Source: Nonomuraea jabiensis (GTDB lineage Bacteria > Actinomycetota > Actinomycetes > Streptosporangiales > Streptosporangiaceae). Taken from it: DNA of 64,000 bases. Numbering within the stretch: position 1 is the first letter of the stretch; each line of letters starts with the position of its first letter. The position numbers and the translations under genes were made by a program. Below, piece by piece: positions 1 through 7,971 of the stretch. The stretch lies in NCBI RefSeq assembly GCF_014204795.1, contig NZ_JACHMB010000001.1, positions 13,109,117 to 13,173,116 of the forward strand, given 5' to 3'. The notes beneath the pieces are model-generated. The model was given only the letters and a program-made list of their open reading frames with translations, did no database searches and was not told where the DNA came from.

Positions 1-258
1 CAGGCCCACCCTGGTGCGGCGGTGCACGGCGTCGAGGTCGATCCCCAACGTGGCCAGCAGCGCCCGCGCGTCGCCCATGTCTACCCGCGCCCGCACGTCG
101 GCCGCGGAGGCGGTGAACGCCGCCAGCGAGAACGGCCGGACCTCGGCCACCCCCAGCAGCAGCACATCGGCGTCGAGCGCGGGCCGGCCCGCGTCGAGCG
201 CGAGCATCCCGGCCTTGACCACGGCCCTGCGGGCCCCCTCGGTGAACCTGGCGAACAC
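1..258 (-). CDS. Clp N-terminal domain protein (partial, runs off the window)
   Basis: Only the first 86 codons lie in the window; the 3' part continues past base 1. The protein begins FARFTEGARRAVVKAG, the classic opening of the Clp N-terminal (ClpA/ClpC double repeat) domain that binds substrates or adaptors of Clp ATPases. The GTG at 258 is preferred over the ATG at 285 because GGGGAGG lies about 8 bases before it and the ClpC-type proteins start at this residue. It lies 4 bases after the stop of the small HTH gene, so the two form an operon. Whether an ATPase domain follows cannot be seen; short stand-alone Clp-N proteins are common in actinobacteria beside small HTH genes. Confidence 0.75.
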   Translation of the reverse strand, partial: MFARFTEGARRAVVKAGMLALDAGRPALDADVLLLGVAEVRPFSLAAFTASAADVRARVDMGDARALLATLGIDLDAVHRRTRVGL

Positions 259-262
259 GCGG

Positions 263-478
263 TTACCTCCCCGTCCTGCGAGCATGCTTGCGATGAGCCG
301 ACTGCCGCCGAACCCCCAGCGCGTCGGCGATCTGCTCCCACGACCAGCCCTGGGCGCGGGCGTTCGACACGTGCGTCGCCTCCAGCTCCTCCAGCAGGGC
401 CCTGAGCGCGGCCACGGCCGCCAGCCCCACTCCGGGATCGCGATCGGCGGCCGCCTCGGCCAGCTCGGTGACTTCCAT
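263..478 (-). CDS. small helix-turn-helix protein
   Basis: A 71-residue acidic-then-basic protein. The C-terminal half reads NARAQGWSWEQIADALGV, a typical homeodomain-like/sigma-type HTH (W-x-x-IA-x-xLGV), followed by a basic tail RRQSAHRKHARR. It precedes the Clp-N gene in the same operon and is probably its regulator or partner. No Shine-Dalgarno sequence precedes the ATG at 478; a TTGACA-like -35 lies 34 bases upstream, so a leaderless transcript is possible. An in-frame upstream ATG at 517 would put the operators inside the coding region and is less likely. Function beyond DNA binding is not known. Confidence 0.7.
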   Translation of the reverse strand: MEVTELAEAAADRDPGVGLAAVAALRALLEELEATHVSNARAQGWSWEQIADALGVRRQSAHRKHARRTGR

Positions 479-480
479 GG

Positions 481-526
481 TGTCAGCATGTGCTGACAAG
501 CACCCGCTTGTCAACACGTGCTGACA
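481..526. promoter_or_regulatory. twin 18-bp palindromic operators before the HTH/Clp-N operon
   Basis: Two palindromes of the same design, TGTCAGCATGTGCTGACA (481-498, perfect 8-2-8) and TGTCAACACGTGCTGACA (509-526, one mismatch), with centres 28 bp apart. They cover the promoter and end 2 bases before the HTH start codon. A dimeric repressor, plausibly the HTH protein itself, would bind here; this is inference from position. Confidence 0.65.
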
Positions 527-540
527 CTCTCTGGGCAGAG

Positions 541-746
541 GTGTGCGGCTTCGGTAGCTTCACGGCACTCTGTGTTACGACGACGACGCCGCACGCCGCG
601 CGGGGGTGATCGGGTTCTACGGGGCGCCGGGGATCGCGGGGCCGTGCGGTCCCGGCCCGACGCAGCACGCGGCGGAGCTCGGCGCGCCGATCCTCGGGCT
701 GTTCGGCGGGGCGGACGAGGGGATCGCCTTCCTGGCGAGCCGCTGA
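541..746 (+). pseudogene. dienelactone hydrolase remnant
   Basis: The frame from 573 encodes CYDDDAARRAGVIGFYG and ends GAPILGLFGGADEGIAFLAS before the TGA at 744-746. This matches the middle of dienelactone hydrolase family proteins (a region after the nucleophile, the GFYG strand and the catalytic-Asp strand LGLFGGAD). A neighbouring frame just upstream (541-572) reads VCGFGS, close to the family's GFCFGG nucleophile region, so a frameshift separates them. The N-terminal half and the C-terminal His segment are absent. It is a decayed fragment lying between two leftward operons. Confidence 0.6.
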
Positions 747-750
747 CCGG

Positions 751-1581
751 CTAGCTTGCGGCGCCGCAGGTGGTGCGCATGGTCAGGGCGGCCTCCTCCA
801 GCGAGAACGCGACCTCGACCCGTCCCAGCTCGGCCGTGCTCCCCACGTGGGTGCCGCCGCACGGGATGGACGCCTCGCCCTCCGGCAGCGAGCAGTGCCA
901 CGTACGGCGGGCGGTCAGCCCCGGCCCCGGGACGTCCAGCCGGACCGGCGCGTCGGCGGCCACCCACCCGGCGAGCTGCTCGTTCGCCTGCCGGGCGACC
1001 TTCCTGAAGTCCAGGCCCTCGGCGGAGAACCCCTTCTTGCGCAACGACTTGCCCAGGCGGTAGACGTCCACGCTGCCGTACGGCTCGATCCGCGACGAGA
1101 CGATCGCCGCCTGGTCGAAGTCGGGGTGCCCGAGCGGGTCGGACGCGGCCTCCTTGCGCCAGTGGCCGGCCAGGGCCGCGTTCACGGCGAGCGCGGCCAG
1201 GTGGCAGGCGGTGTGACCCGCCGAGAGCGCCGCCCGGAAACCGGCGTCCACCTCGAGCTCGACCTCCGCCCCGACGGGCAGCGGCGTCTCGGTGACGTGG
1301 ACGACCAGCCACTCCCAGCCCTCCGTGCCGCGCCGCACCGGGATGGCGTCGCCGACGAAGACCTCGCCGGTGCTCGACTGGGCCCCTGTCACGCAGTCGA
1401 CGACCGGCAGGCCTCCGATCGTGCCCCGGTCTGCGGGCTGGTCGGGCCAGGTGTGGTCAAGGGGGTGGAACGGCGTCTCGGCGACGACGAGACCGTGCCG
1501 GTCCCCCACCGGCACGGCCCCGACGATCTCGGAACGGCCGGCGGTCCGGCCGTCAGGGAAGGTGACGACGGAGGATCTCAT
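751..1581 (-). CDS. alanyl-tRNA editing protein (AlaX-like)
   Basis: A 276-residue protein of the AlaX/threonyl-alanyl tRNA synthetase second additional domain family, which hydrolyses Ser or Gly wrongly attached to tRNA-Ala. Both zinc motifs of the editing site are visible: HTACH (HxxxH) in SAGHTACHLAALAVNAAL and CGGTH (CxxxH) near the C-terminus. The N-terminal part is the usual beta-rich domain with the TPFHPLDHT stretch. The start ATG overlaps the stop of the MFS gene upstream (bases 1578-1581), so both are translated from one message. No synthetase body is present, so this is a free-standing trans-editing factor. Confidence 0.85.
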   Translation of the reverse strand: MRSSVVTFPDGRTAGRSEIVGAVPVGDRHGLVVAETPFHPLDHTWPDQPADRGTIGGLPVVDCVTGAQSSTGEVFVGDAIPVRRGTEGWEWLVVHVTETPLPVGAEVELEVDAGFRAALSAGHTACHLAALAVNAALAGHWRKEAASDPLGHPDFDQAAIVSSRIEPYGSVDVYRLGKSLRKKGFSAEGLDFRKVARQANEQLAGWVAADAPVRLDVPGPGLTARRTWHCSLPEGEASIPCGGTHVGSTAELGRVEVAFSLEEAALTMRTTCGAAS

Positions 1582-2807
1582 CCGGTCATTCTCGCAGGCA
1601 CCGCCTGCTCGTCCTCCAGGTAGCGGTTGCGGCCCGCGTACAGGCCGGTGACCAGCTGAACGACGAGCACCACGAAGATCAGCGTGTACGGCAGCGTCCA
1701 CCCGCCGGTCACCTCGCGCAGCACGCCGACCAGCAGCGGACCGGCGCCGGCGATGAGGTATCCCGCGCTCTGCCCGAACGCCGACAGCGCGGCCGTGGCC
1801 TCCGGCGTACGGGTGCGCAGCGCCAGCATCATCAGCGCCAGCGGGAACGACCCCATGCCCACCGCCACCAGCGTCACCCAGAGCAGCGCCAGGTCGGTCG
1901 GCCCGATCCACAGTCCCAGGAACCCGGCCGCGTAGAAGGCCACGAGCCCGACCACGGCGGGACGCTGGTCACGGAAGCGGGAGGCGACCATGGGGATGAC
2001 GATCGAGACCGGGATGTTCAGCGCGGTGAACACGCCGAGGATCACCCCGGCCTCCGACGTGCTGAAACCGCTGTCGGTGAGGATGGTGGCGAGCCAGCCG
2101 AACATCATGTACGCGATCATCGACTGGGTGCCGAAGTAGATCGCGATCATCCACGCCAGCTTGCTGCCGAGGAGGCGGCGGAGGCCCGCGTCCCGGCTGC
2201 CCGCGTCCCGCTCCGGCTCACTGCGCAGGAGCGCAAGCCACGGAATGGCGGCGACGGCGGCCAGGGCCGCCCACACGCCGAGCGCGATGTGCCAGTCACC
2301 CGACGCGCGCTCGATCGGCACGGTCGCGGCGGCCGCCAGCATGGTGCCGACCGCCAGGGCCGTGGTGTAGACGGTGGTCATGATCCCGGTGCGGGCCGGG
2401 AAGTGGCGCTTGATCAGCGTGGGGATGAGCACGTTGCCGACCGCGCCGCCGGACAGCGCCACTGCGCTGCTCAGCAGGAACACGGGGGCGGAGCCGACGA
2501 GCGACCTGACCAGCATGCCGACGCCCAGCGTGACGAGGGCGAGCAGGAGCAGGCGGTGCTCGCCGACGCGGCGGGCGAGGGTGGGCGTGATCGCGCCCAC
2601 GCTGGCGAAGGCGAGGACGGGGAGGGTGGTGAGCAGGCCGGTGCCGACGCTCGACATGCCGAGCGCGCCGGTCAGCTGGTCGAGGAGGGGACCGACGCTG
2701 GTGACGGCGGTGCGGAGGTTGAGGGCGGCGAGGACGATACCCAGCACGAGGAGCCAGGCGAGGGGTCCGGTGGTGCGGCCTCGTGCTTCTTGGGTCAGCA
2801 CGCTCAT
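1578..2807 (-). CDS. MFS transporter, CynX/NimT type
   Basis: A 409-residue membrane protein with about 12 hydrophobic segments and a central basic loop around residues 195-215 (RSEPERDAGSRDAGLRR). The opening LGIVLAALNLRTAVTSVGPLL is characteristic of the cyanate/nitroimidazole (CynX/NimT) branch of the major facilitator superfamily. The substrate cannot be told from sequence. It is the first gene of a two-gene leftward operon with the tRNA editing protein, joined by an ATGA overlap; a link between amino-acid analogue export and tRNA proofreading is possible but is inference. Confidence 0.8.
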   Translation of the reverse strand: MSVLTQEARGRTTGPLAWLLVLGIVLAALNLRTAVTSVGPLLDQLTGALGMSSVGTGLLTTLPVLAFASVGAITPTLARRVGEHRLLLLALVTLGVGMLVRSLVGSAPVFLLSSAVALSGGAVGNVLIPTLIKRHFPARTGIMTTVYTTALAVGTMLAAAATVPIERASGDWHIALGVWAALAAVAAIPWLALLRSEPERDAGSRDAGLRRLLGSKLAWMIAIYFGTQSMIAYMMFGWLATILTDSGFSTSEAGVILGVFTALNIPVSIVIPMVASRFRDQRPAVVGLVAFYAAGFLGLWIGPTDLALLWVTLVAVGMGSFPLALMMLALRTRTPEATAALSAFGQSAGYLIAGAGPLLVGVLREVTGGWTLPYTLIFVVLVVQLVTGLYAGRNRYLEDEQAVPARMTG

Positions 2808-2930
2808 GGCGGGGGCTGTCCTCCACTCATCAAGTCATAGGACGAATCGCCATGTTAACAGGACCGAAATATGCATTTATTCCTGGCTGTCTCGCTTGTC
2901 AGGACGCCCGCGCCCGGGCAGAAGGGCGGG

Positions 2931-3311
2931 TCAGCGTTTGGGGCGCAGGACCCAGTAGAGGCCCACCACCGGGAGCACGAGCGGGATGAACCCGTACCCC
3001 TTCCCGTACGCCGACCACACCGTCTCGTCGGGAAAGGCGGCCGGGTCGAGGAGGCTGAGCGTGCCGATGATCAGCACCCCGGCCAGCTCGATCCCCAGCC
3101 CCACCAGCGCGAGGCGCCGCGCCCCACGCCAGAGCGCGACGGTGAGGGCGATGTAGACGACGGCCGCGAGGGCCGACAGCGAGTACGCCAGCGGCGCCTG
3201 GCCGAACTTGGACCCGATCTGCACCGCCGCCCGAGCCCCGGCGGCCAGCGAGAACAGCCCATAGACCGCGATCAGGGCACGCCCGGGCCCGCTGCTGATG
3301 GAGGTGGTCAC
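2931..3311 (-). CDS. small integral membrane protein
   Basis: A 126-residue protein with four predicted membrane helices (VYGLFSLAAGARAAVQI, SLSALAAVVYIALTVALW, LALVGLGIELAGVLIIGTL, GFIPLVLPVVGLYWVL) and a short basic tail LRPKR. It belongs to a widespread actinobacterial family without known function. GTG at 3311 is the start; it overlaps the TGA of the upstream membrane protein by four bases, so the pair is one transcription unit. Confidence 0.7.
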   Translation of the reverse strand: MTTSISSGPGRALIAVYGLFSLAAGARAAVQIGSKFGQAPLAYSLSALAAVVYIALTVALWRGARRLALVGLGIELAGVLIIGTLSLLDPAAFPDETVWSAYGKGYGFIPLVLPVVGLYWVLRPKR

Positions 3312-3670
3312 GCGCCGCCCGCCCAGATCTGCAGCATCCGCCCCGTCATCACCGCGATCGCGAACCCGGCCACGACCAGGATCGCCGACCCCCACCTGCT
3401 CCGCTCCGCCAGCGCCAGGAACACCCCGGCGGGCGGGATCACCACCTGGCCCCCGACGTAGCCGAAGAGCGTGACCTTCTCCGCGGGCCCCTGCCCGCCG
3501 GCCACCGCCGCGATCACGAAGCCCGCCTGCACCAGCACGGCCACCTCGAGCACGGCGAACCCGACCAGCAGCACCATGCCCATCGGCCGGTTGCGGATCG
3601 CGACGATCAGGCTCGCCAGCATGAGCAGCAGCGAGACGACGATGACGATCGTGGAGATGACGGTGTTCAT
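3308..3670 (-). CDS. small integral membrane protein
   Basis: A 120-residue protein with four predicted membrane helices, starting MNTVISTIVIVVSLLLMLAS. A charged loop AEKVTLFGYVGGQ lies between helices 2 and 3. It is the upstream partner of the 126-residue membrane protein and overlaps it by GTGA. The two may form a heteromeric membrane complex. No function is recognised. Confidence 0.7.
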   Translation of the reverse strand: MNTVISTIVIVVSLLLMLASLIVAIRNRPMGMVLLVGFAVLEVAVLVQAGFVIAAVAGGQGPAEKVTLFGYVGGQVVIPPAGVFLALAERSRWGSAILVVAGFAIAVMTGRMLQIWAGGA

Positions 3671-3739
3671 CGGGGCTAAGGCTATCCCCAGGGCTCCCCG
3701 GTCCCCATTTCACGGCACCCCTGGAAAGCGAAGGCGGCG

Positions 3740-4429
3740 CTACCGCTCCGGGATGGCGTGTTCGATGCCGTCGAGGACCCAGGTGAGGCCGCGTTCGAAG
3801 TTGTCGTCCGCCCCGCGTACCCCCTCCTCGATCATCGGCCCCAGCCGCGGGAACTCCCCGCCCTCGACCAGCTCCTTGATGTACGGATCCGCCACGGCCG
3901 CCCGCTCCACCTCGTTGATCCCCTCCGACCGGGGCGCCCCGCGCTCCTGCGCCTCCCGCACCACGAACCCGGTCATGTAGTCGTTGAACACCGCCAGGAA
4001 CCGCCACCGGGTCAGCCGGTCGAGCCCCAGCCCGTCGAAGGCGGCCAGCTTCTGCTCCACGTGCCGCAGCGCGTTGGGCCCCACGGCCACCCGCTGCGAG
4101 ATCAGCTCCACCCGCCACGGATGCCGCAGCACCAGCTCGCGCTCCCGCCGCGCCATCAGCAGCAGCGCCTCGCGCCACGAGGACGGCAGCGGCTCCTCGA
4201 CGAGCACCTCGGCGCTGACCTCGTCGAGCATCAGCGCGAGCAGGTCCTCCTTGCGCTCGATGTACGAGTACAGCGTCATCGCCCGCGCGCCCAGCTCGGC
4301 GGCCACCCGCCGGATCGACACCGCGGCCAGCCCTTCGGCATCGGCGACGGCGATGGCGGCGGCCACGATCGCCTCCCGGGTCAGCACCGGACGGCGGGGC
4401 GGCGTGGGGCGGGACCAGATCGAACTCAC
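3740..4429 (-). CDS. TetR family regulator
   Basis: A 229-residue repressor with an N-terminal TetR HTH (residues about 17-65; TREAIVAAAIAVADAEGL, AMTLYSYIERKEDLLALM) and a C-terminal ligand-binding domain of the TetR_C type with RHPWRVELI. It is divergent from the DHA2 exporter at 4473 with a 43-bp gap that carries repeated GTACGAAACT boxes. The family arrangement implies that it represses the exporter and probably itself, and is released by an exported compound. Confidence 0.85.
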   Translation of the reverse strand: MSSIWSRPTPPRRPVLTREAIVAAAIAVADAEGLAAVSIRRVAAELGARAMTLYSYIERKEDLLALMLDEVSAEVLVEEPLPSSWREALLLMARRERELVLRHPWRVELISQRVAVGPNALRHVEQKLAAFDGLGLDRLTRWRFLAVFNDYMTGFVVREAQERGAPRSEGINEVERAAVADPYIKELVEGGEFPRLGPMIEEGVRGADDNFERGLTWVLDGIEHAIPER

Positions 4430-4494
4430 GCCAGAATCCTAGACACTGTACGAAACTGCTACGGTGTACGACATGCGATACAGCGTACGAAACT
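4430..4494. promoter_or_regulatory. TetR/MFS divergent promoter with repeated boxes
   Basis: The 10-mer GTACGAAACT occurs at 4448-4457 and again at 4485-4494, with a further GTACG at 4466-4470 between them. The second copy lies inside the first codons of the exporter. These are the best candidates for the TetR operator. The exporter ATG at 4473 follows TACGGT by 7 bases, which fits a leaderless start. Confidence 0.5.
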
Positions 4495-5828
4495 CGCTCT
4501 GGACCACCGGCCTGGTCGTCCTCCTGGGCGTCGTCATGACGATGCTCGACACCACGATCGTCAACGTCGCGCTCGGCACGCTGGCCCGCGACTTCCACAC
4601 CACGCTCGCCACCATGCAGTGGGCGGTCACCGGCTACCTGCTGGCCCTGTCGATGACGGTCCCGGTCACCGGCTGGGCCGTGGGCAGGTTCGGCGCCCGG
4701 AACGTCTGGCTGGTCTCGCTCGTGCTGTTCGTGGCGGGTTCCGCGCTCACCGCCGCCGCCTGGTCGGTCGGGAGCCTGGTCGCCTTCCGCGCCGTGCAGG
4801 GGCTGGGCGGGGGCCTGCTCCTGCCGGTCGGCCAGATGATGCTGGCCAGGGCGGCCGGCCAGGAGCGGATGGGCCGCGCGATGGCCCTGATCTCGCTCCC
4901 GGCGATGCTGGTGCCGGTGCTCGGGCCGCCGCTGGGCGGCGTGATCGTGGAGGGCCTCGGCTGGCGGTGGCTGTTCCTGATCAACGTGCCGTTCTGCGCG
5001 GTGGCGCTGCTGGCGGCGTTCCTGCTGCTCCCCCGCGAGCCGGGCGCGAACCCGCAGGGGCTCGACGTGCTGGGCCTCGCGCTGCTCTCGCCCGGCCTGG
5101 CCGCGCTGGTCTACGGGCTGTCCGAGATCGGCAACGGGGCCTCCCCGCTCCACCCCGCGCTGTGGATCGGCGTGGCGCTGGTCGCCGTGTTCGCCGTGCG
5201 GGCGCTGCGGACGACCGGCGCGCTGCTGGATCTGCGGTTGTTCGGGAACAGGCAGTTCGCCGCCGCGGTGGGCGCGCTCGTGTGCTACTCGGCCGCCATG
5301 TTCGGCTTCACGGTGCTCGTGCCCCTCTACAGCCAGCTCGCGCAGGGCGGGAGCGCGCTGGAGGCGGGGCTGCTGCTGGCCCCGATGGGGATCGGCGCGG
5401 CGATCACGATGCCGGTCGCGGGCAAGCTGACCGACAGCAAGGGGCCGCGCGGCGTCGGCGCGGCGGGCGTGGTCGTGGCCGTGGCGGGCATCGCGGGGTT
5501 CTCGGCGTTCGGGGGTCTCGTGCCGATGTTCGTCCTGGGGCTCGGGCACGGGCTGGTGTCGACGTCGGTGATGGCGGCCGCGTTCAAGACGCTGGAGCCG
5601 GCCGCCATCCCGGCCGCGACCACGCTGAGCACGATCGCGGTGCGCCTCGCCTCCCCGTTCGGCGTGGCGGTGCTGGCCGTGCTGCTGCAGGTGTTCACCA
5701 GGACGGGCGTGGAGCGGCCCTTCACGTACGCGTTCGGCGTCGCCATCGCGCTGGCGGCCGTCTCGCTGGTGCCGATCGCGCTCATAGGATCGAAGGCATG
5801 GAGAGGATCCTCGTCAGCGCGTGCCTGA
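4473..5828 (+). CDS. MFS drug exporter, DHA2 (14-TM) family
   Basis: A 451-residue membrane protein starting MRYSVRNSLW. The signature MLDTTIVNVALGTLA in the first helix and WAVTGYLLALSMTVPVTG in the second mark the DHA2/EmrB-QacA branch of proton-driven exporters; the antiporter motif around LISLPAMLVPVLGPPLGG (helix 5) is also present. An in-frame GTG at 4464 is an alternative start. The stop lies 31 bases inside the following DUF523 gene. Control by the divergent TetR gene is likely. Confidence 0.85.
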   Translation: MRYSVRNSLWTTGLVVLLGVVMTMLDTTIVNVALGTLARDFHTTLATMQWAVTGYLLALSMTVPVTGWAVGRFGARNVWLVSLVLFVAGSALTAAAWSVGSLVAFRAVQGLGGGLLLPVGQMMLARAAGQERMGRAMALISLPAMLVPVLGPPLGGVIVEGLGWRWLFLINVPFCAVALLAAFLLLPREPGANPQGLDVLGLALLSPGLAALVYGLSEIGNGASPLHPALWIGVALVAVFAVRALRTTGALLDLRLFGNRQFAAAVGALVCYSAAMFGFTVLVPLYSQLAQGGSALEAGLLLAPMGIGAAITMPVAGKLTDSKGPRGVGAAGVVVAVAGIAGFSAFGGLVPMFVLGLGHGLVSTSVMAAAFKTLEPAAIPAATTLSTIAVRLASPFGVAVLAVLLQVFTRTGVERPFTYAFGVAIALAAVSLVPIALIGSKAWRGSSSARA

Positions 5829-6292
5829 TGGGCCGCCGGGTCCGCTACGACGGTCGCGCCAAGACCAGCGCGGACGCCCGGCTCGCCACGTGGCGCGAGG
5901 AGGGGCGGCTGGTGCCGCACTGCCCGGAGGTGTCGGGCGGGCTGCCGATCCCGCGTCCGGCCGCCGAGATCGAGGGCGGCGCGGGCGGGGCGGCCGTCCT
6001 GTCCGGGGCCGCCCGCGTGCTGGCGAGCGACGGATCCGACGTGACGGCCGAGTTCCTGGCGGGCGCGCGGTCGGCGCTGGCCGTGGCGCGCTCGCACGGC
6101 ATCCGGCTGGCGGTGCTGAAGGAGGGCAGCCCGTCGTGCGGCGCGCTGTCGATCTACGACGGTACGTTCAGCGGCGGGCGCAGCCCCGGCCAGGGCGTCA
6201 CGACGGCGCTGCTGGAGCAGCACGGCATCCGCGTGTTCACCGAGGACCACCTCGACGAGGCCGCCGACTACCTGCGGACCCTGGACACGTAG
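5798..6292 (+). CDS. DUF523 family protein
   Basis: A 164-residue protein beginning MERILVSACLMGRRVRYDG with the family's SACLxG motif, then CPEVSGGLPIPRPAAEI and LKEGSPSCGALSIYDGTFSG. The conserved cysteines (in SACL, HCPE and PSCG) are all present, consistent with a metal- or cluster-binding enzyme; DUF523 is found fused to DUF1722 elsewhere and has no firm function here. It overlaps the exporter's 3' end, so the two are probably cotranscribed. Its own 3' end overlaps the convergent membrane gene by 25 bases. Confidence 0.8.
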   Translation: MERILVSACLMGRRVRYDGRAKTSADARLATWREEGRLVPHCPEVSGGLPIPRPAAEIEGGAGGAAVLSGAARVLASDGSDVTAEFLAGARSALAVARSHGIRLAVLKEGSPSCGALSIYDGTFSGGRSPGQGVTTALLEQHGIRVFTEDHLDEAADYLRTLDT

Positions 6293-6657
6293 AACGAGCC
6301 CGCCAGCCCGGTGGCGAGCAGGACCGCGATCACGCTGTGATACCAGCTCAGCAGCGCGCTCGACGGGCCCGCCCCGAGCGCCAGCGCCAGGATCCCCATC
6401 AGCACCCCGCCGAGCGCCGCCGCGTGGCTGTAGATGATCCCGTCCCAGGCCCACGCGCGCTCGGCCAGCACGCCGTACGCCCCGGCGAACATCGCCCCGG
6501 CGCACAGCGTCTCCACGATCGCGGCCGGCACGATCACGGCCTCGCGTACCGGGCCGAACGCGATCCCCGCGTGCAGCAGCCCGAACGACAGGAAGATCAG
6601 CGCGTACAGCAGCGAGAGCCATCCCAGGGCCCGGCGAAGTGCGTCCATGCGATCCAC
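6268..6657 (-). CDS. membrane protein, four helices
   Basis: A 129-residue protein with four predicted helices (LGWLSLLYALIFLSFGLLHA, AIVETLCAGAMFAGAYGVL, AAALGGVLMGILALALG, VIAVLLATGLAGSFYV) and a basic cytoplasmic end VSRVRR. It resembles small DoxX-like or conserved actinobacterial membrane proteins, but no family can be assigned. Its 3' end overlaps that of DUF523 on the opposite strand. Confidence 0.65.
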   Translation of the reverse strand: MDRMDALRRALGWLSLLYALIFLSFGLLHAGIAFGPVREAVIVPAAIVETLCAGAMFAGAYGVLAERAWAWDGIIYSHAAALGGVLMGILALALGAGPSSALLSWYHSVIAVLLATGLAGSFYVSRVRR

Positions 6658-6742
6658 CCTCGCACCGGGGGCGGGCCGGCGAATCGTCCCCAGGGAGGCG
6701 GTCCGGATACCACGCCCGCCGTAGCCCGGCGGGCGCCGCCCG

Positions 6743-7231
6743 TCAGTACTCCCAGGTGTCGGTGCGCTGCTCGTGGCTGATGCAGAACACGCCCGTGCCG
6801 TGCTCCCCCTTGACCAGGTCCACCCTGATCCAGCCGGTGGCGCGGGCGACCTTGGCGGTGTAGCCGCTGACCGGGGTGGCCGACACCAGGCGGCAGCCCT
6901 CCGGGCCGAGCGTGAACGCCACCTCGCCGCCCTTCACCTTCACCACCTTCAGCGGCTTTCTCGGCGCGGGGCTCTTCACGGGACTCTTCGTCGGGCTCTT
7001 GACCGGCTTTCCCGACGCACGACTCGGGCTGGGGGTGGGGCTGGGGCTGGTGAGGGTCAGCGGGGCTTCGTCGGCCGCGATCGTCTGGGCGACGAAGGGC
7101 TCCACGCCCACGTCGTCCACGAACTCGTCCCGCAGCACGCCCCGTACGCCGAACCACGAGACCGACACGGCGACCGCGGTCGCCCCGCACCAGATCGCCG
7201 CGTATCGAAGGGCTCGACGCATGAGAGGCAT
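6743..7231 (-). CDS. secreted or anchored protein with Ser/Pro/Lys linker
   Basis: A 162-residue protein: a basic N-terminus with one hydrophobic helix (YAAIWCGATAVAVSVSWFGV), an acidic stretch, a linker of SPTPSPSRA and KSPTKSPVKSP repeats, and a C-terminal domain of about 65 residues with two cysteines (EGCRLVS and GVFCISHEQ) that probably pair outside the cell. ATG at 7222 is an alternative start. It is divergent from the response regulator at 7250 with only 18 bases between them, so it may be a target or sensor partner of that two-component system. Function unknown. Confidence 0.6.
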   Translation of the reverse strand: MPLMRRALRYAAIWCGATAVAVSVSWFGVRGVLRDEFVDDVGVEPFVAQTIAADEAPLTLTSPSPTPSPSRASGKPVKSPTKSPVKSPAPRKPLKVVKVKGGEVAFTLGPEGCRLVSATPVSGYTAKVARATGWIRVDLVKGEHGTGVFCISHEQRTDTWEY

Positions 7232-7249
7232 TATGTACGGTTGGTGCGC

Positions 7250-7927
7250 ATGGCGACGGTGCTCGTAGTGGAAGACGATGAATTCGTCAGATCAGCGATC
7301 ATCCACGAGCTCGGCCGGCGCGGGCACGCCGTCCGCAGCGCCGGGTGCGCGCTCGACGCGCTCAGGGAGATCTCGCAGCGCCCGCCGGACGCCGTCGTCC
7401 TCGACCTGGGCCTGCCCGACCTGGACGGGTCCGAGGCGCTGCGCATGGTGCGCGGCATCTCCGACGTGCCGGTCATCGTGGCCACGGCCCGCGACGACGA
7501 GGCCGAGATCGTCCGGCTGTTACGGGCGGGCGCGGACGACTACCTGGTCAAACCGTTCTCCGGTGACCATCTCAGCGCCCGGCTGGACGCCGTGCTGCGC
7601 AGGGCCAGGTCCGCGCCCGCGCCCCAGATCTTCCGCGTGGGCGGCCTCGAGGTGGACGTGGGCCGGCGCGAGGCCGCGCTCGACGGCGGTCCGCTGTCGC
7701 TGACCCGGCGCGAGTTCGACCTGCTCGCCTACCTCGCCGCCCGCGCCGACCGCGTCGTCACCCGCCAGGAGCTGCTGGCCGAGGTCTGGCGGCAGTCGTA
7801 CGGCGACGACCAGACGATCGACGTGCACCTGTCGTGGCTGCGGCGCAAGCTCGGCGAGAGCGCCTCCCAGCCGCGTTACCTGCACACGGTCCGGGGCGTC
7901 GGCGTGATGCTGTCGGCGCCCCGATGA
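7250..7927 (+). CDS. response regulator, OmpR family
   Basis: A 225-residue protein with a receiver domain (ATVLVVEDDEFV; phosphoacceptor Asp52 in VVLDLGLPDLDG; KPFSG lysine near residue 101) and a winged-helix DNA-binding domain (residues about 130-220; LTRREFDLLAYLA, IDVHLSWLRRKLG, VRGVGVML). It carries one TTA leucine codon (7520-7522), rare at this base composition. Its TGA overlaps the first of a chain of ATGA units that leads to the kinase gene. The pair is complete and probably active. Confidence 0.92.
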   Translation: MATVLVVEDDEFVRSAIIHELGRRGHAVRSAGCALDALREISQRPPDAVVLDLGLPDLDGSEALRMVRGISDVPVIVATARDDEAEIVRLLRAGADDYLVKPFSGDHLSARLDAVLRRARSAPAPQIFRVGGLEVDVGRREAALDGGPLSLTRREFDLLAYLAARADRVVTRQELLAEVWRQSYGDDQTIDVHLSWLRRKLGESASQPRYLHTVRGVGVMLSAPR

Positions 7928-7971
7928 GAGCGCCCCGATGAGAGCGCCCCGATGAGAGGCCCCCGATGAGG
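7916..7971 (+). repeat. 14-bp tandem repeat bridging regulator and kinase genes
   Basis: Three identical copies of GCGCCCCGATGAGA (7916-7929, 7930-7943, 7944-7957) and a fourth, imperfect copy (7958-7971). Each copy holds an ATGA. The regulator stops at the first; five-codon frames start at 7924, 7938 and 7952, and each ends at the next ATGA; the kinase starts at the fourth ATG (7966). The normal 4-base overlap of such gene pairs has been multiplied by tandem duplication. Confidence 0.9.

Noticed and set aside
2931..5549. An 872-codon leftward frame through the TetR and MFS genes
   Set aside because: Its last 126 codons are the real membrane protein gene (start GTG 3311); the rest is a shadow of genes with recognisable families.
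7916..7971. Short CRISPR-like array
   Set aside because: The 14-bp units are contiguous without spacers; it is a simple tandem repeat at a gene junction.
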